Assembly (NCBI GenBank): GCA_019753125.1
Contig: JAIELH010000023.1
Location: 52,432-116,431 of the forward strand
DNA: 64,000 nucleotides
From: Gallionellaceae bacterium
GTDB taxonomy: Bacteria; Pseudomonadota; Gammaproteobacteria; Burkholderiales; Gallionellaceae
Direction: 5' to 3'
The position numbers and the translations under genes were made by a program. Below are positions 8,571-17,055 of this stretch, piece after piece. Under the pieces are notes generated by a model. The model ran no database searches, was not told the DNA's origin, and saw nothing but the letters and a program-made list of their open reading frames with translations. Positions within the stretch are counted from its first letter, which is position 1, and each line of letters starts with the position of its first letter.

Positions 8571-10270
8571 TGCGCATCCTGCTCCTCACCCACGCTTTCA
8601 ATAGTCTCTCCCAGCGTCTGTGGCTGGAACTGAAGGCGTGCGGTCATGCAGTCAGCGTTGAACTCGACATTGCCGATTCGGTGGCGGAGGAGGCTGTGGC
8701 TCTATGGCAACCGGATGTGATCGTTGCACCATTCCTGAAGCGCGCTATCCCCGAATCGATCTGGTCACAGCATGTGTGTTTGATCGTTCATCCCGGCATC
8801 GTGGGTGATAGAGGTCCGTCATCACTGGACTGGGCGATACAGGAAGGCGCGACTGAATGGGGCGTGACGGTGCTACAGGCTAACGCGGTGATGGATGGCG
8901 GTGACATTTGGGCTACGCAAACTTTCCCTCTAAGAACGGCAAAAAAATCCAGCCTCTATCGCCGGGAAGTGGCCGATGCAGCGGTGCGCGGTGTGCTGGA
9001 CGCGCTGGCGCATTATCCAGACTTTGTGCGCGGTGATTGGAAGCCGAAGTCGCTGCATGAATTCAACGGAAATAGCGTGGGGCGCGAGCGCCCCGCGATC
9101 AAGCAGGCTCAGCGTGCCATTGATTGGCAGCGTGACGATACCCTCACCGTACTGCGCAAGATCAATGCCGCCGACGGATTCCCCGGTATAAAGGACGAGT
9201 TATTCGGCAAGCCGTGTTACCTGTTCGATGCGCGCGCCGCTGCCGAATATGGCGGCAACGCCGGAGAAGTGATCGGGCGTTGCGGCGATGCTGTGTTGCG
9301 TGCCACCACGGACGGCGCGATATGGATCGGTCATGTGCGCTGCATCGAGCATGAATCCGGTTTTAAGCTGCCTGCGGCTGCGGTCTTTGCCACAGCGTCG
9401 GCTTGCTTGCCCGAAATGGAGTGCGCGATGGCGGGGGAGATTCGGTACGAGGAGCTCGGCAGCGTCGGATTCCTGCATTTCAATTTCTACAATGGCGCGA
9501 TGTCCACCGGGCAATGCATGCATTTGCGCCAAGCTTTTCTGGATGCGAGAACGCGCCCGACGCGGGTGCTGGTGTTGATGGGCGGTGAAGATTTCTGGTC
9601 CAACGGCATCCACCTGAATCGGATCGAAGCCGCCGAAAGTCCCGCCGAGGAGTCCATGCGCAACATTGAAGCGATGGACGACCTGGCGTTGGAGATCATC
9701 AACACCACCGACAAACTCACCGTGGCCGTGATGCAGGGCAACGCGGGTGCGGGAGGCTGCTTTCTGGCGCTGGCGGCGGATCAGGTCTGGGCACGGCAGG
9801 CAGTGGTGCTCAATCCGCATTACAAAAACATGGGCAATCTGTATGGTTCCGAGTATTGGACCTATCTGTTGCCGATGCGGGTAGGCAAACAGCGCGCACA
9901 GGCCATCGTGGAAAATCGTTTGCCGATTTCGGCGGCGCAGGCGGCACGGGAAGGCTTGATCGATGTGTGTCTGGATGAATCACCGGAGCAGTTTTGCCAT
10001 ACGGTGACACGCAGGGCGCAGGTGCTGGCCGATGCCGTGGATTATCAGCAGCGCTTGCGGGACAAGTGTGCACGGCGGGCGCGCGACGAAGCCGTCCAAC
10101 CGCTGGCGGATTATCGGGCGACTGAACTGCAAGAGATGCGACGAAACTTCTTTGGTTTCGATCCCAGTTATCATTACGCACGGCATCATTTTGTATACAA
10201 GGTTGCGCACTCATTCACACCGCGTCATTTGGCGCTGCACCGCGAGACGGCATTGGCTGGGCTGGCATGA
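8570..10270 (+). CDS. hypX: HypX/HoxX, aerobic CO-ligand synthesis protein
   Basis: The 566-residue protein has two domains. The first (about 1-270) resembles formyl-THF-dependent formyltransferases (HPGIVGDRGPSSLDWAI, VMDGGDIWAT). The second (about 280-566) is a crotonase/enoyl-CoA hydratase-like fold (MGGEDFWSNGIHLNRIEA, VAVMQGNAGAGGCFLALAAD). HypX converts the formyl group of N10-formyl-tetrahydrofolate to CO for the hydrogenase active site and is found in organisms that make hydrogenase in air. Its start overlaps the hypE stop by one base. Its presence indicates aerobic or micro-aerobic hydrogenase use. Confidence 0.94.
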   Translation: MRILLLTHAFNSLSQRLWLELKACGHAVSVELDIADSVAEEAVALWQPDVIVAPFLKRAIPESIWSQHVCLIVHPGIVGDRGPSSLDWAIQEGATEWGVTVLQANAVMDGGDIWATQTFPLRTAKKSSLYRREVADAAVRGVLDALAHYPDFVRGDWKPKSLHEFNGNSVGRERPAIKQAQRAIDWQRDDTLTVLRKINAADGFPGIKDELFGKPCYLFDARAAAEYGGNAGEVIGRCGDAVLRATTDGAIWIGHVRCIEHESGFKLPAAAVFATASACLPEMECAMAGEIRYEELGSVGFLHFNFYNGAMSTGQCMHLRQAFLDARTRPTRVLVLMGGEDFWSNGIHLNRIEAAESPAEESMRNIEAMDDLALEIINTTDKLTVAVMQGNAGAGGCFLALAADQVWARQAVVLNPHYKNMGNLYGSEYWTYLLPMRVGKQRAQAIVENRLPISAAQAAREGLIDVCLDESPEQFCHTVTRRAQVLADAVDYQQRLRDKCARRARDEAVQPLADYRATELQEMRRNFFGFDPSYHYARHHFVYKVAHSFTPRHLALHRETALAGLA

Positions 10271-10291
10271 TTTTCAGAGGAGACACGAGGC

Positions 10292-11740
10292 ATGACTAAC
10301 CAAGCCACCATTCTGGTCATCGACGACGAGGTGCGTTCGCAAGAGTCGATACGTCGCACGCTGGATGAGGAATTCAGGGTGCTCACCGTGTCGAGCGCAA
10401 TTGAAGGGCGCGCCGTCATGGAGCGCGAACGGGTGCAAGTCGTGCTATGCGACCACCGTATGCCCGGCGTGACCGGTATCGACTTCCTCAAGGAGGTGCG
10501 CGAAAACTGGCCCGACGTTGTACGCATGATCATTTCGGGTTACACCGATGTCGAAGACATCATTGCCGGCATTAACGATGCCGGGATTTACCAATATATT
10601 CTCAAGCCCTGGCATCCCGATTCCTTACTGCTCAATATCCGTGCTGCCGCGCAGCTGTACGATTTGCAGCAGCAGAGCAACCGTCTGAACGTGGAGATGC
10701 GCACTTCGCAACCGGTATTGCAACGACGCGTTGCGGCCAAACACGAAAAGTTGCGCTCCCATTATGAGTTCTCGCGCATCGTGCGCTCAGCTTCCAGTCC
10801 TTTGAACCAAGTGATCGATCTTGCGGTGCGTGTCGCGGACTCCGATATCGCGGTGCATATCTCGGGTGAATCCGGGTCGGGAAAAGAATTGATGGGGCGC
10901 GCCATCCATTATTCCAGCCCACGCGCATCGCGTGCATTCGTCATCGAGAACTGCGGGGCGATGTCCGATCAGTTGCTGGAATCGGAATTGTTCGGTCACA
11001 AACGCGGTAGTTTTACCGGCGCTTATGAAGACCGCGTCGGGCTGTTCGAGCAGGCCGATGGCGGCACCATCTTTCTGGATGAGATCGGGGATACCTCGCC
11101 TTCTTTTCAGGTGAAACTGCTGCGTGTTTTGCAGGAAGGAGAGATACGTCCCGTCGGCAGTTCGCGTTCGCGCAAGGTCGATGTGCGAGTGCTATCCGCC
11201 ACCAATCTCAATCTGGAGGATGAGGTGCGCAAGGGCAAATTCCGAGAAGACCTCTATTACCGGCTGACCCAATTCGTATTGCCGATGCCTGCTTTGCGCG
11301 AACGCAGTGAGGACATCAAACTCATTGCGCAGGCATTGTTGGCTGAAGCCGCACCGGCCATGGGGAAAGAGATAACCGGCTTTACACCGGAAGCATTGGA
11401 TTGTTTGGGTAATTACCAATGGCCGGGCAATGTACGCGAGCTTCAGAATGAAATCCTGCGCGCGATCTTGTTATGCGATGGCAAGTCCATCGGGGCGCAT
11501 CTGTTCTCACCCAAAGTGCTGCGCGCCGCACCCGAAGAGCAACAACAGGATATGGGCATACTCGCGGGACTGGAAGGAGGTCTCAAAGAAAGGATGGATG
11601 CGCTGGAGGCGCGCGTGTTGCGGGAGTGCCTGATCCGCCATCGTTGGAACAAGACCCGTGCCGCGACCGAACTGGGTTTGTCGCGCGTCGGCTTGCGCAG
11701 CAAATTGGCACGCTATGGCATGGAGAATAAAAATGAGTGA
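10292..11740 (+). CDS. hoxA: HoxA, NtrC-family sigma-54 activator of hydrogenase genes
   Basis: The 482-residue protein has a receiver domain (about 1-125; VIDDE acidic pair, phosphoacceptor Asp in VVLCDHRMPG, Lys in ILKPW), an AAA+ domain (about 165-400; Walker A GESGSGKE, sigma-54 loop GSFTGA, Walker B GGTIFLDEIGD) and a Fis-type HTH at the C terminus (TRAATELGLSRVGLRSKL). In Cupriavidus HoxA activates hydrogenase promoters with sigma-54 in its unphosphorylated form and is silenced by HoxJ. The sigma-54 loop is GSFTGA where most family members have GAFTGA. The start is preceded by GAGGAGACACGAGGC. It overlaps hoxB by 8 bases. Confidence 0.93.
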   Translation: MTNQATILVIDDEVRSQESIRRTLDEEFRVLTVSSAIEGRAVMERERVQVVLCDHRMPGVTGIDFLKEVRENWPDVVRMIISGYTDVEDIIAGINDAGIYQYILKPWHPDSLLLNIRAAAQLYDLQQQSNRLNVEMRTSQPVLQRRVAAKHEKLRSHYEFSRIVRSASSPLNQVIDLAVRVADSDIAVHISGESGSGKELMGRAIHYSSPRASRAFVIENCGAMSDQLLESELFGHKRGSFTGAYEDRVGLFEQADGGTIFLDEIGDTSPSFQVKLLRVLQEGEIRPVGSSRSRKVDVRVLSATNLNLEDEVRKGKFREDLYYRLTQFVLPMPALRERSEDIKLIAQALLAEAAPAMGKEITGFTPEALDCLGNYQWPGNVRELQNEILRAILLCDGKSIGAHLFSPKVLRAAPEEQQQDMGILAGLEGGLKERMDALEARVLRECLIRHRWNKTRAATELGLSRVGLRSKLARYGMENKNE

Positions 11741-12755
11741 GCTGATTGCGCGCAACGAGCCACTCAATCTGCTGTGGTTGCAATCGGGCGGTTGCGGCGG
11801 TTGTACGCTGTCGCTGTTGAATGCCGATTGCCGTAATTTATTCGATACGCTGGCGGGGATGGGCATCAATCTATTGTGGCATCCATCACTCTCCGAGCAG
11901 AGCGCAGACGAGGCGCGGAATATCTTCGAGGCTTGTGCAAGTGGTGCAACCCGATTGGACATGCTGTGCCTTGAAGGTGCGGTGTTGAAAGGGCCGAACG
12001 GCAGTGGCGGCTTTCATCGTACGGCGCAGGGAGAATCGATGATGAGCTTGATTGATCGCCTGTCCAGGGTGGCGCGCCACACAATCGCCGTGGGGAGCTG
12101 CGCGGCATTCGGCGGAGTCACGGCGGGAGGGATGAATCCGGCGGATGCATGCGGCTTGCAATACGATGACGACACGCAAGGAGGTCTGTTGGGAGAGGAC
12201 TACCGCGCTCAAGCCGGATTGCCGGTGGTCAATATCGCAGGTTGCCCGATCCATCCAAATTGGGTCATCGAAACGCTTTCAGCATTGGCGGCAGGGGAGA
12301 TCAATGCGGGTGCTCTGGATGGGTTTCAGCGCCCCCGTCTGTATGCCGACCATCTGGTGCACCATGGCTGTACACGCAATGAATACTATGAATTCAAGGC
12401 CAGTGCGCTTAAACCCTCCGACTTGGGGTGCATGATGGAACATATGGGATGCAAGGGCACACAAGTCCATGCGGATTGCAATATCCGCCTTTGGAACGGA
12501 GAGGGATCATGTACCCGAGGTGGTTACGCGTGCATCGCCTGCACCGAGCCGGGCTTCGAAGAGCCAGGCCATGCCTTCGCTGTCACGCCCAAGATCGCCG
12601 GGATCCCCATCGGCTTGCCGACGGATATGCCAAAAGCTTGGTTCGTGGCGCTTGCCTCCCTATCCAAATCGGCCACACCGAAACGCGTCAAAGAGAATGC
12701 GGTGTCGGATCATCAGGTGATCAGGCCGGTCATTAAAAGGACTCGTCTAAAATGA
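11733..12755 (+). CDS. hoxB: Regulatory [NiFe]-hydrogenase small subunit HoxB/HupU
   Basis: I use the ATG at 11733 (340 residues) because upstream codons belong to hoxA and the N terminus then starts close to the proximal-cluster motif LWLQSGGCGGCTLSLL. There is no twin-arginine signal peptide, unlike the small subunits of exported uptake hydrogenases, so the protein is cytoplasmic. Cys-rich motifs for three Fe-S clusters follow (VGSCAAFGG, NIAGCPIHPNW, CTRNEYYEF, MGCKGTQVHADCNIRLWN, GYACIACTEPGF). With HoxC it forms the H2 sensor of the HoxBCJA circuit. The last four bases overlap hoxC. Confidence 0.94.
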   Translation: MSELIARNEPLNLLWLQSGGCGGCTLSLLNADCRNLFDTLAGMGINLLWHPSLSEQSADEARNIFEACASGATRLDMLCLEGAVLKGPNGSGGFHRTAQGESMMSLIDRLSRVARHTIAVGSCAAFGGVTAGGMNPADACGLQYDDDTQGGLLGEDYRAQAGLPVVNIAGCPIHPNWVIETLSALAAGEINAGALDGFQRPRLYADHLVHHGCTRNEYYEFKASALKPSDLGCMMEHMGCKGTQVHADCNIRLWNGEGSCTRGGYACIACTEPGFEEPGHAFAVTPKIAGIPIGLPTDMPKAWFVALASLSKSATPKRVKENAVSDHQVIRPVIKRTRLK

Positions 12756-14200
12756 GCCGTCGCATCATCGGCCCCTTCAATCGCGTGGAAGGCGATCTGG
12801 AAGTCACACTCGAAATCGAGTCGGGAGTGGTCAGCGCGGCTTATGTGAATTCCCCCATGTATCGCGGTTTTGAGCAGATCCTGACGGGCAAATATCCGTT
12901 GGATGCATTGGTGTATGTGCCGCGCATCTGCGGCATCTGTTCCGTTGCCCAGTCGGCGGCAGCGGCGCAAGCGATAGCACAAAGCATGGGGATCCAGCCG
13001 CCCCGGAATGGTGTGCTGACAGCCAACCTTACGCTGGCGGCAGAAAATCTGGCGGATCACCTTAGTCACTTCTATTTGTTCTTCATGCCGGATTTTGCAC
13101 GGGACGGGTACCGTGACCGCACGTGGTTTGCAGCGGCACAAAGCAGATTCAAGTCGGTAACCGGCTCGGCAACGGCAGATGTGTTGCCAGTGCGCGCCAA
13201 ATTCATGAACGTGATGGGCTATCTGGCCGGTCGCTGGCCGCATACGCTTGCCGTGCAACCAGGGGGTTCATCACGTCCGCTGGAAGAAGCAGAAAGGTTG
13301 CGCTTAAAGATATTGCTCGCGGAATTTCGCGTGTTTTTGGAGAGAACGTTATTTGGTGATCGATTGGAATCGGTGGCTGCCCTGAATTCCGAAGCATCAC
13401 TCTATGCATGGATGGAGTCCAGAACCGATAGCGCCGATTTCCCAAGATTCCTGAACATCGCGTGCGATTTGGAATTGCAGAACATGGGGCGCGCCACGGA
13501 TCGTTTTATGAGTTATGGCGCGTATGCGAACGGTACAGAGTCGCTGTTTAAATCAGGACTGTGGCATGAGGGCGGGTTGCAAGCGCTGGATGTCAGCGTG
13601 ATCCGCGAAGACGTGTCACGCAGTTGGATGGCCGGGGGAGTCGCATTGGCACCAGAGCAGGGGCGCACCGAGCCACAGTTGGAAAAAGAGGGGGCGTACT
13701 CATGGTGCAAAGCCCCAAGGCTCGCCGGGCAGGTGGTCGAAACGGGTGCGTTGGCGAGGCAGATGGTTGACGGTCATCCTTTGGTGCGGGATTTTGTCGC
13801 GCGTCACGGTGCGAGTGTCATGGCGCGCGTCGTGGCGAGAATGCTGGAATTCGCTTTGGTATTGCCTGCGATGGAGTCATGGTTGCACCAGATACAGCCG
13901 GGTGCGGCATTTTGTTTGCCCGCAACAGAGATCGAGGATGCCTGCGGTGTCGGTCTGATCGAGGCGGCGCGAGGTAGCTTGGGGCACTGGATTGATGTGC
14001 AAAATGGCAAGATACACAATTACCAGATCATCGCGCCGACCACTTGGAATTTTTCCCCGCGAGATGGCGAGGGTGAACCGGGCGCGTTGGAGCAGGCATT
14101 GGTGGGGTTGCCCGCGGAAGTAAACAGCGATGCAGCTCCGCTTGCAGTTCAACATGTGATTCGGTCATTCGATCCGTGTATGGTGTGTACGGTGCACTGA
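12752..14200 (+). CDS. hoxC: Regulatory [NiFe]-hydrogenase large subunit HoxC/HupV
   Basis: The 482-residue protein carries both active-site Cys pairs: L1 in YVPRICGICSVAQS and L2 in SFDPCMVCTVH. The protein ends exactly at the His after the L2 motif, so there is no C-terminal extension to be removed by an endopeptidase; this is the hallmark of H2-sensing hydrogenases (HoxC, HupV) as opposed to energy-converting enzymes. It pairs with HoxB and signals H2 to HoxJ. It starts within the hoxB stop (ATGA) and is followed after 9 bases by nikR with a GGGGGG-rich leader. Confidence 0.95.
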   Translation: MSRRIIGPFNRVEGDLEVTLEIESGVVSAAYVNSPMYRGFEQILTGKYPLDALVYVPRICGICSVAQSAAAAQAIAQSMGIQPPRNGVLTANLTLAAENLADHLSHFYLFFMPDFARDGYRDRTWFAAAQSRFKSVTGSATADVLPVRAKFMNVMGYLAGRWPHTLAVQPGGSSRPLEEAERLRLKILLAEFRVFLERTLFGDRLESVAALNSEASLYAWMESRTDSADFPRFLNIACDLELQNMGRATDRFMSYGAYANGTESLFKSGLWHEGGLQALDVSVIREDVSRSWMAGGVALAPEQGRTEPQLEKEGAYSWCKAPRLAGQVVETGALARQMVDGHPLVRDFVARHGASVMARVVARMLEFALVLPAMESWLHQIQPGAAFCLPATEIEDACGVGLIEAARGSLGHWIDVQNGKIHNYQIIAPTTWNFSPRDGEGEPGALEQALVGLPAEVNSDAAPLAVQHVIRSFDPCMVCTVH

Positions 14201-14209
14201 GGGGGGTAT

Positions 14210-14653
14210 ATGGAAAGATTCACGATCTCGTTGGATGAGAAGCTGGCCAGTGAATTCGATCAGTTGATAAAGAAGCGCGGCTATCTCAACCGTTCGGAAG
14301 CGGTTCGCGATATGTTGCGGGATAAGCTGGATGCGCTGCGTTTGCAAGATAAACAAGCGCTTTACTGTATCGCCAATCTTTCTTATGTTTACAATCACCA
14401 CGAACGCGATCTGGCGGAACGGCTGACCGAGCTTCAGCACCACCACCACGATCTGGTGGTAGCATCGACGCATGTGCATCTGGATCATGAGAATTGTTTG
14501 GAGACTGTTATGCTGCGCGGGAAGACCGATGTGGTGCGCCGTTTTGCGGACACGATGATCGCCGAAAGAGGCGTGCGCCATGGGCAGATCAATCTCGTTC
14601 CGGTCGATGTGGAGGCAGGGCATGGCCACGTCCATAGCCATCCCAAAACGTAG
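14210..14653 (+). CDS. nikR: Nickel-responsive repressor NikR
   Basis: A 147-residue NikR with an N-terminal ribbon-helix-helix (MERFTISLDEKLASEFDQLI...NRSEAVRDMLRD) and a C-terminal ACT-like metal domain. Counting from the start, H77, H88, H90 and C96 occupy the positions of the four high-affinity nickel ligands of Escherichia coli NikR (H76, H87, H89, C95). The C terminus adds a His-rich tail (GHGHVHSHPKT). The gene lies between hoxC and hoxJ with gaps of about 10 bases on each side, so it is probably co-transcribed with the hydrogen sensor, an uncommon arrangement. Likely targets are the nickel transport genes at 16184-19131. Confidence 0.95.
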   Translation: MERFTISLDEKLASEFDQLIKKRGYLNRSEAVRDMLRDKLDALRLQDKQALYCIANLSYVYNHHERDLAERLTELQHHHHDLVVASTHVHLDHENCLETVMLRGKTDVVRRFADTMIAERGVRHGQINLVPVDVEAGHGHVHSHPKT

Positions 14654-14663
14654 CTAGTTTTTT

Positions 14664-16013
14664 ATGAAAGCAAACGAAAAACAATACCCGGTTCGATTGC
14701 CTTCACCCGAAGAGTTGGAACCCTTCTCGGAATCGGCATGGATCGATGTCGTGCGCTCCATGGACGAGGTTTACAACGAGTTGCTGCAGTACGAGGTGAT
14801 GCTGGAGCAAAAAAACACCGACCTTGAAGAATCGCAGCAGTTTATCTACAGCATTCTGACTTCGATGTCGGACTTGTTGGTGGTGTGCGACCGCAACATG
14901 GTGATCGAGGAAGTGAACCATTCTCTGCTCGCTTTTACCGGGAAATCCGAACAGGAACTCAAAGGCGCAAAACTGGGGTCCCTGTTTTCTGATGAAAGCG
15001 GATGCACGGTTGCCAAGCGGGTGATCGCAGGATTGACGACTGCGCCTGCGAATGACGTTGAACTGCAATTTCACACAAAGGATGGCAGTGCCACGCCTGT
15101 TGCGCTCAACTTCACACCGCGCATATCTGCCGTGGGCAAGTTGCAGGGAGTGGTGATTACCGGGCGGCCTGTGGGTGAGTTACGCCGTGCTTACCATAAG
15201 CTGCGCGAGGCACACGACGAACTCAAGCGTACCCAGCAACAGTTGCTGCAATCCGAAAAAATGGCCTCTCTGGGTAAACTGGTCGCGGGTGTGGCGCACG
15301 AGTTGAATAATCCGATCAGCTTTGTGCTGGGTAATGTGCATGCGATGCAGCGTTATACGCCGCGTATGAAACGTTATCTGGATGCAGTGCACAACGGTGC
15401 ACAGAAAGAGGTGCTGGACAAGTTGCGCTCCGAATTGCGCATTGACCGCATTTTGGACGATCTTGCACCTTTACTGGCGGGGGCAGTCGAAGGCTCCGAA
15501 CGGACGCGCGACATCGTGGATGGGCTGAAACGTTTTTCAGCATCGGATCGCAACGAGTTCATTGAATTCAACTTGGCTGAAACGATAGAACGCTCGGTCC
15601 ATTGGGTGACGCGTGCTACTCCGGTCAACTTTCGTGTATTGATGGAAGTTCCTCATGATATCCCCGTGTTCGGCTCTCCCGGGCAGATACAGCAGGTCAT
15701 TATCAATCTGGTGCAAAATGCCTCGGATGCCACGGAAGGTCTGCCCAATCCCGAGCTGCGCATCAACGCTGACATAAACGACACGGAAATCGTCTTGCTG
15801 TTTCGGGATAATGGTCTTGGTATTTCAGATCAGGCCATGAACAAGATATTCGATCCGTTCTACACCACGAAACCTGTCGGGAAAGGCACCGGACTTGGGC
15901 TGTCGATCAGTTACGGCATCGTTGAGCGTCACGGCGGCAAGCTTTTGGTCAGCAATGCCCCCGAGGGTGGGGCGGAATTCAAACTGTGCCTGCCCCGTTC
16001 AATTCAGAGTTGA
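14664..16013 (+). CDS. hoxJ: HoxJ, PAS histidine kinase of the H2-sensing system
   Basis: A 449-residue soluble kinase without membrane segments. It has a PAS domain (about 60-170), a coiled linker, a HisKA domain with phosphoacceptor H212 in GKLVAGVAHELNNP, and an ATPase domain with N-box (IINLVQNASDAT), DNGLGIS and GKGTGLGLSIS boxes. In HoxBC-J-A systems the PAS domain docks to the sensor hydrogenase and the kinase controls HoxA phosphorylation. The order hoxA-hoxB-hoxC-nikR-hoxJ shows that this is HoxJ rather than an unrelated NtrB-type kinase. It is the last gene of the long hydrogenase run; 170 bases follow before the nickel permease. Confidence 0.9.
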   Translation: MKANEKQYPVRLPSPEELEPFSESAWIDVVRSMDEVYNELLQYEVMLEQKNTDLEESQQFIYSILTSMSDLLVVCDRNMVIEEVNHSLLAFTGKSEQELKGAKLGSLFSDESGCTVAKRVIAGLTTAPANDVELQFHTKDGSATPVALNFTPRISAVGKLQGVVITGRPVGELRRAYHKLREAHDELKRTQQQLLQSEKMASLGKLVAGVAHELNNPISFVLGNVHAMQRYTPRMKRYLDAVHNGAQKEVLDKLRSELRIDRILDDLAPLLAGAVEGSERTRDIVDGLKRFSASDRNEFIEFNLAETIERSVHWVTRATPVNFRVLMEVPHDIPVFGSPGQIQQVIINLVQNASDATEGLPNPELRINADINDTEIVLLFRDNGLGISDQAMNKIFDPFYTTKPVGKGTGLGLSISYGIVERHGGKLLVSNAPEGGAEFKLCLPRSIQS

Positions 16014-16106
16014 TACTGGAAAGTTCATTGTCGTTCTGACTGGTAATTCCCCTGCATCAATTTGCTTCCCGTCAGTTCGCATCAATCGCAACCCTATGAT
16101 CTAGCA

Positions 16107-16123
16107 GCTTGTTCTGAGCAAGC
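16107..16123. promoter_or_regulatory. Possible activator site upstream of the sigma-54 promoter
   Basis: A 17-base inverted repeat, GCTTG-N7-CAAGC, lies 19 bases upstream of the -24 element of the promoter at 16143. NtrC-type activators such as HoxA bind dyad sites upstream of sigma-54 promoters, but usually farther away (about 80-150 bases), so this assignment is weak; it could also be a NikR or chance dyad. Confidence 0.2.
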
Positions 16124-16142
16124 ATCAAGGAGGGCAGTGTGC

Positions 16143-16158
16143 TGGCATAAAACTTGTT
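16143..16158 (+). promoter_or_regulatory. Candidate sigma-54 (-24/-12) promoter of the nickel uptake genes
   Basis: TGGCATAAAACTTGTT matches the RpoN consensus TGGCAC-N5-TTGCW with the required 10 bases between the GG and the -12 dinucleotide; the -12 GC is GT here. Transcription would start near 16169, 15 bases before the permease start. A HoxA-type sigma-54 activator is encoded 4 kb upstream, so hydrogen-dependent control of nickel uptake is the natural reading, although direct proof is lacking. Confidence 0.6.
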
Positions 16159-16183
16159 AAGAGAAACTTAGGAATCCTCTTAC

Positions 16184-17011
16184 ATGCGGGGTGTTATGGA
16201 AACGCTACACAACAGTATTTATCCCTTGATCTCCTTGGCCTTCGTGTTGGGGATGAAGCACGGCATGGATGCCGATCATCTCGCCACCATTGACGGCTTG
16301 ACCCGATTCAATGCGGCGGCGGGTCGTGCAAGACTGGCGCGTCTTTGTGGATTTCTATTCTCACTCGGCCACGGTGCGGTGGTCTGTATCGTGGCTGTCA
16401 TTACAGGCTTGTTGTTCCAGCAGGGTGTCGTTCCGCAATGGATGGATGATGTCGGAGCTTGGGTATCGGCTTTCTTTTTGTTATTGCTGGGTGCGCTCAA
16501 TCTGTATGCGGTGTTTGTCACCCCTTCGCATGAAATGGTACAGATGGTCGGTATTAAAGGGCGCTGGCTGGGAAATCTTAAATGTGCCGGACATCCCTTT
16601 CTCATTGCGCTGGTTGGCTCCTTGTTCGCTTTTTCATTCGATACTTTGTCTCAAGCTGCCTTATTTTCGGCGACAGCCACACAGTATGGCGGCGTGTCGC
16701 ATGCATTGATTCTGGCCGTGAGTTTCATGCTCGGCATGATGGTCACTGATGCCGCAAACGGCTTGTGGATATCTCATCTATTGAAACGTGCAGATGCCAC
16801 GGCGCGGGCTGCCTCGCGTGTGATGGGGGTGAGCGTTGCCTTGTTAAGCCTTTCGGTGGCAGCACTCGGTCTGTCGCGTCACATCTTTCCAGAAGTCTCC
16901 GCGTGGCAAGAAGGGCGCGAGTTATTCATCGGTGTATCCATCATTGTCGTCATTGCTGCCAGCTATATATTCGCTCGCTATTCCCAGCAACGATCTAGTC
17001 TGCCTGCTTGA
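16184..17011 (+). CDS. hoxN: NiCoT-family nickel/cobalt permease (HoxN-like)
   Basis: The 275-residue integral membrane protein has the NiCoT signature HX4DH in helix II: H26-G-M-D-A-D31-H32, followed by LATID. Other family motifs are present in altered form: FSLGHGAVV (LGHSxVV), FAFSFDTLSQ (LGFDTATE) and GMMVTDAANG (GMxxxDTxDG). About seven or eight hydrophobic segments are visible. NiCoT permeases import Ni2+ with high affinity and low capacity for hydrogenase or urease. Starts at 16184 or four codons later at 16196; I keep the first. It lies behind a sigma-54 promoter candidate and just before a TonB-dependent receptor, giving a paired outer- and inner-membrane nickel route. Confidence 0.87.
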   Translation: MRGVMETLHNSIYPLISLAFVLGMKHGMDADHLATIDGLTRFNAAAGRARLARLCGFLFSLGHGAVVCIVAVITGLLFQQGVVPQWMDDVGAWVSAFFLLLLGALNLYAVFVTPSHEMVQMVGIKGRWLGNLKCAGHPFLIALVGSLFAFSFDTLSQAALFSATATQYGGVSHALILAVSFMLGMMVTDAANGLWISHLLKRADATARAASRVMGVSVALLSLSVAALGLSRHIFPEVSAWQEGRELFIGVSIIVVIAASYIFARYSQQRSSLPA

Positions 17012-17055
17012 ATCCGAAAGCAGATGTTCTCCTACGGGTTTGTTTGGGCAGCGTT

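Noticed and set aside
14210..14653. Generic CopG/ribbon-helix-helix antitoxin
   Set aside because: The C-terminal metal domain with all four nickel ligands identifies NikR, and no toxin gene is nearby.
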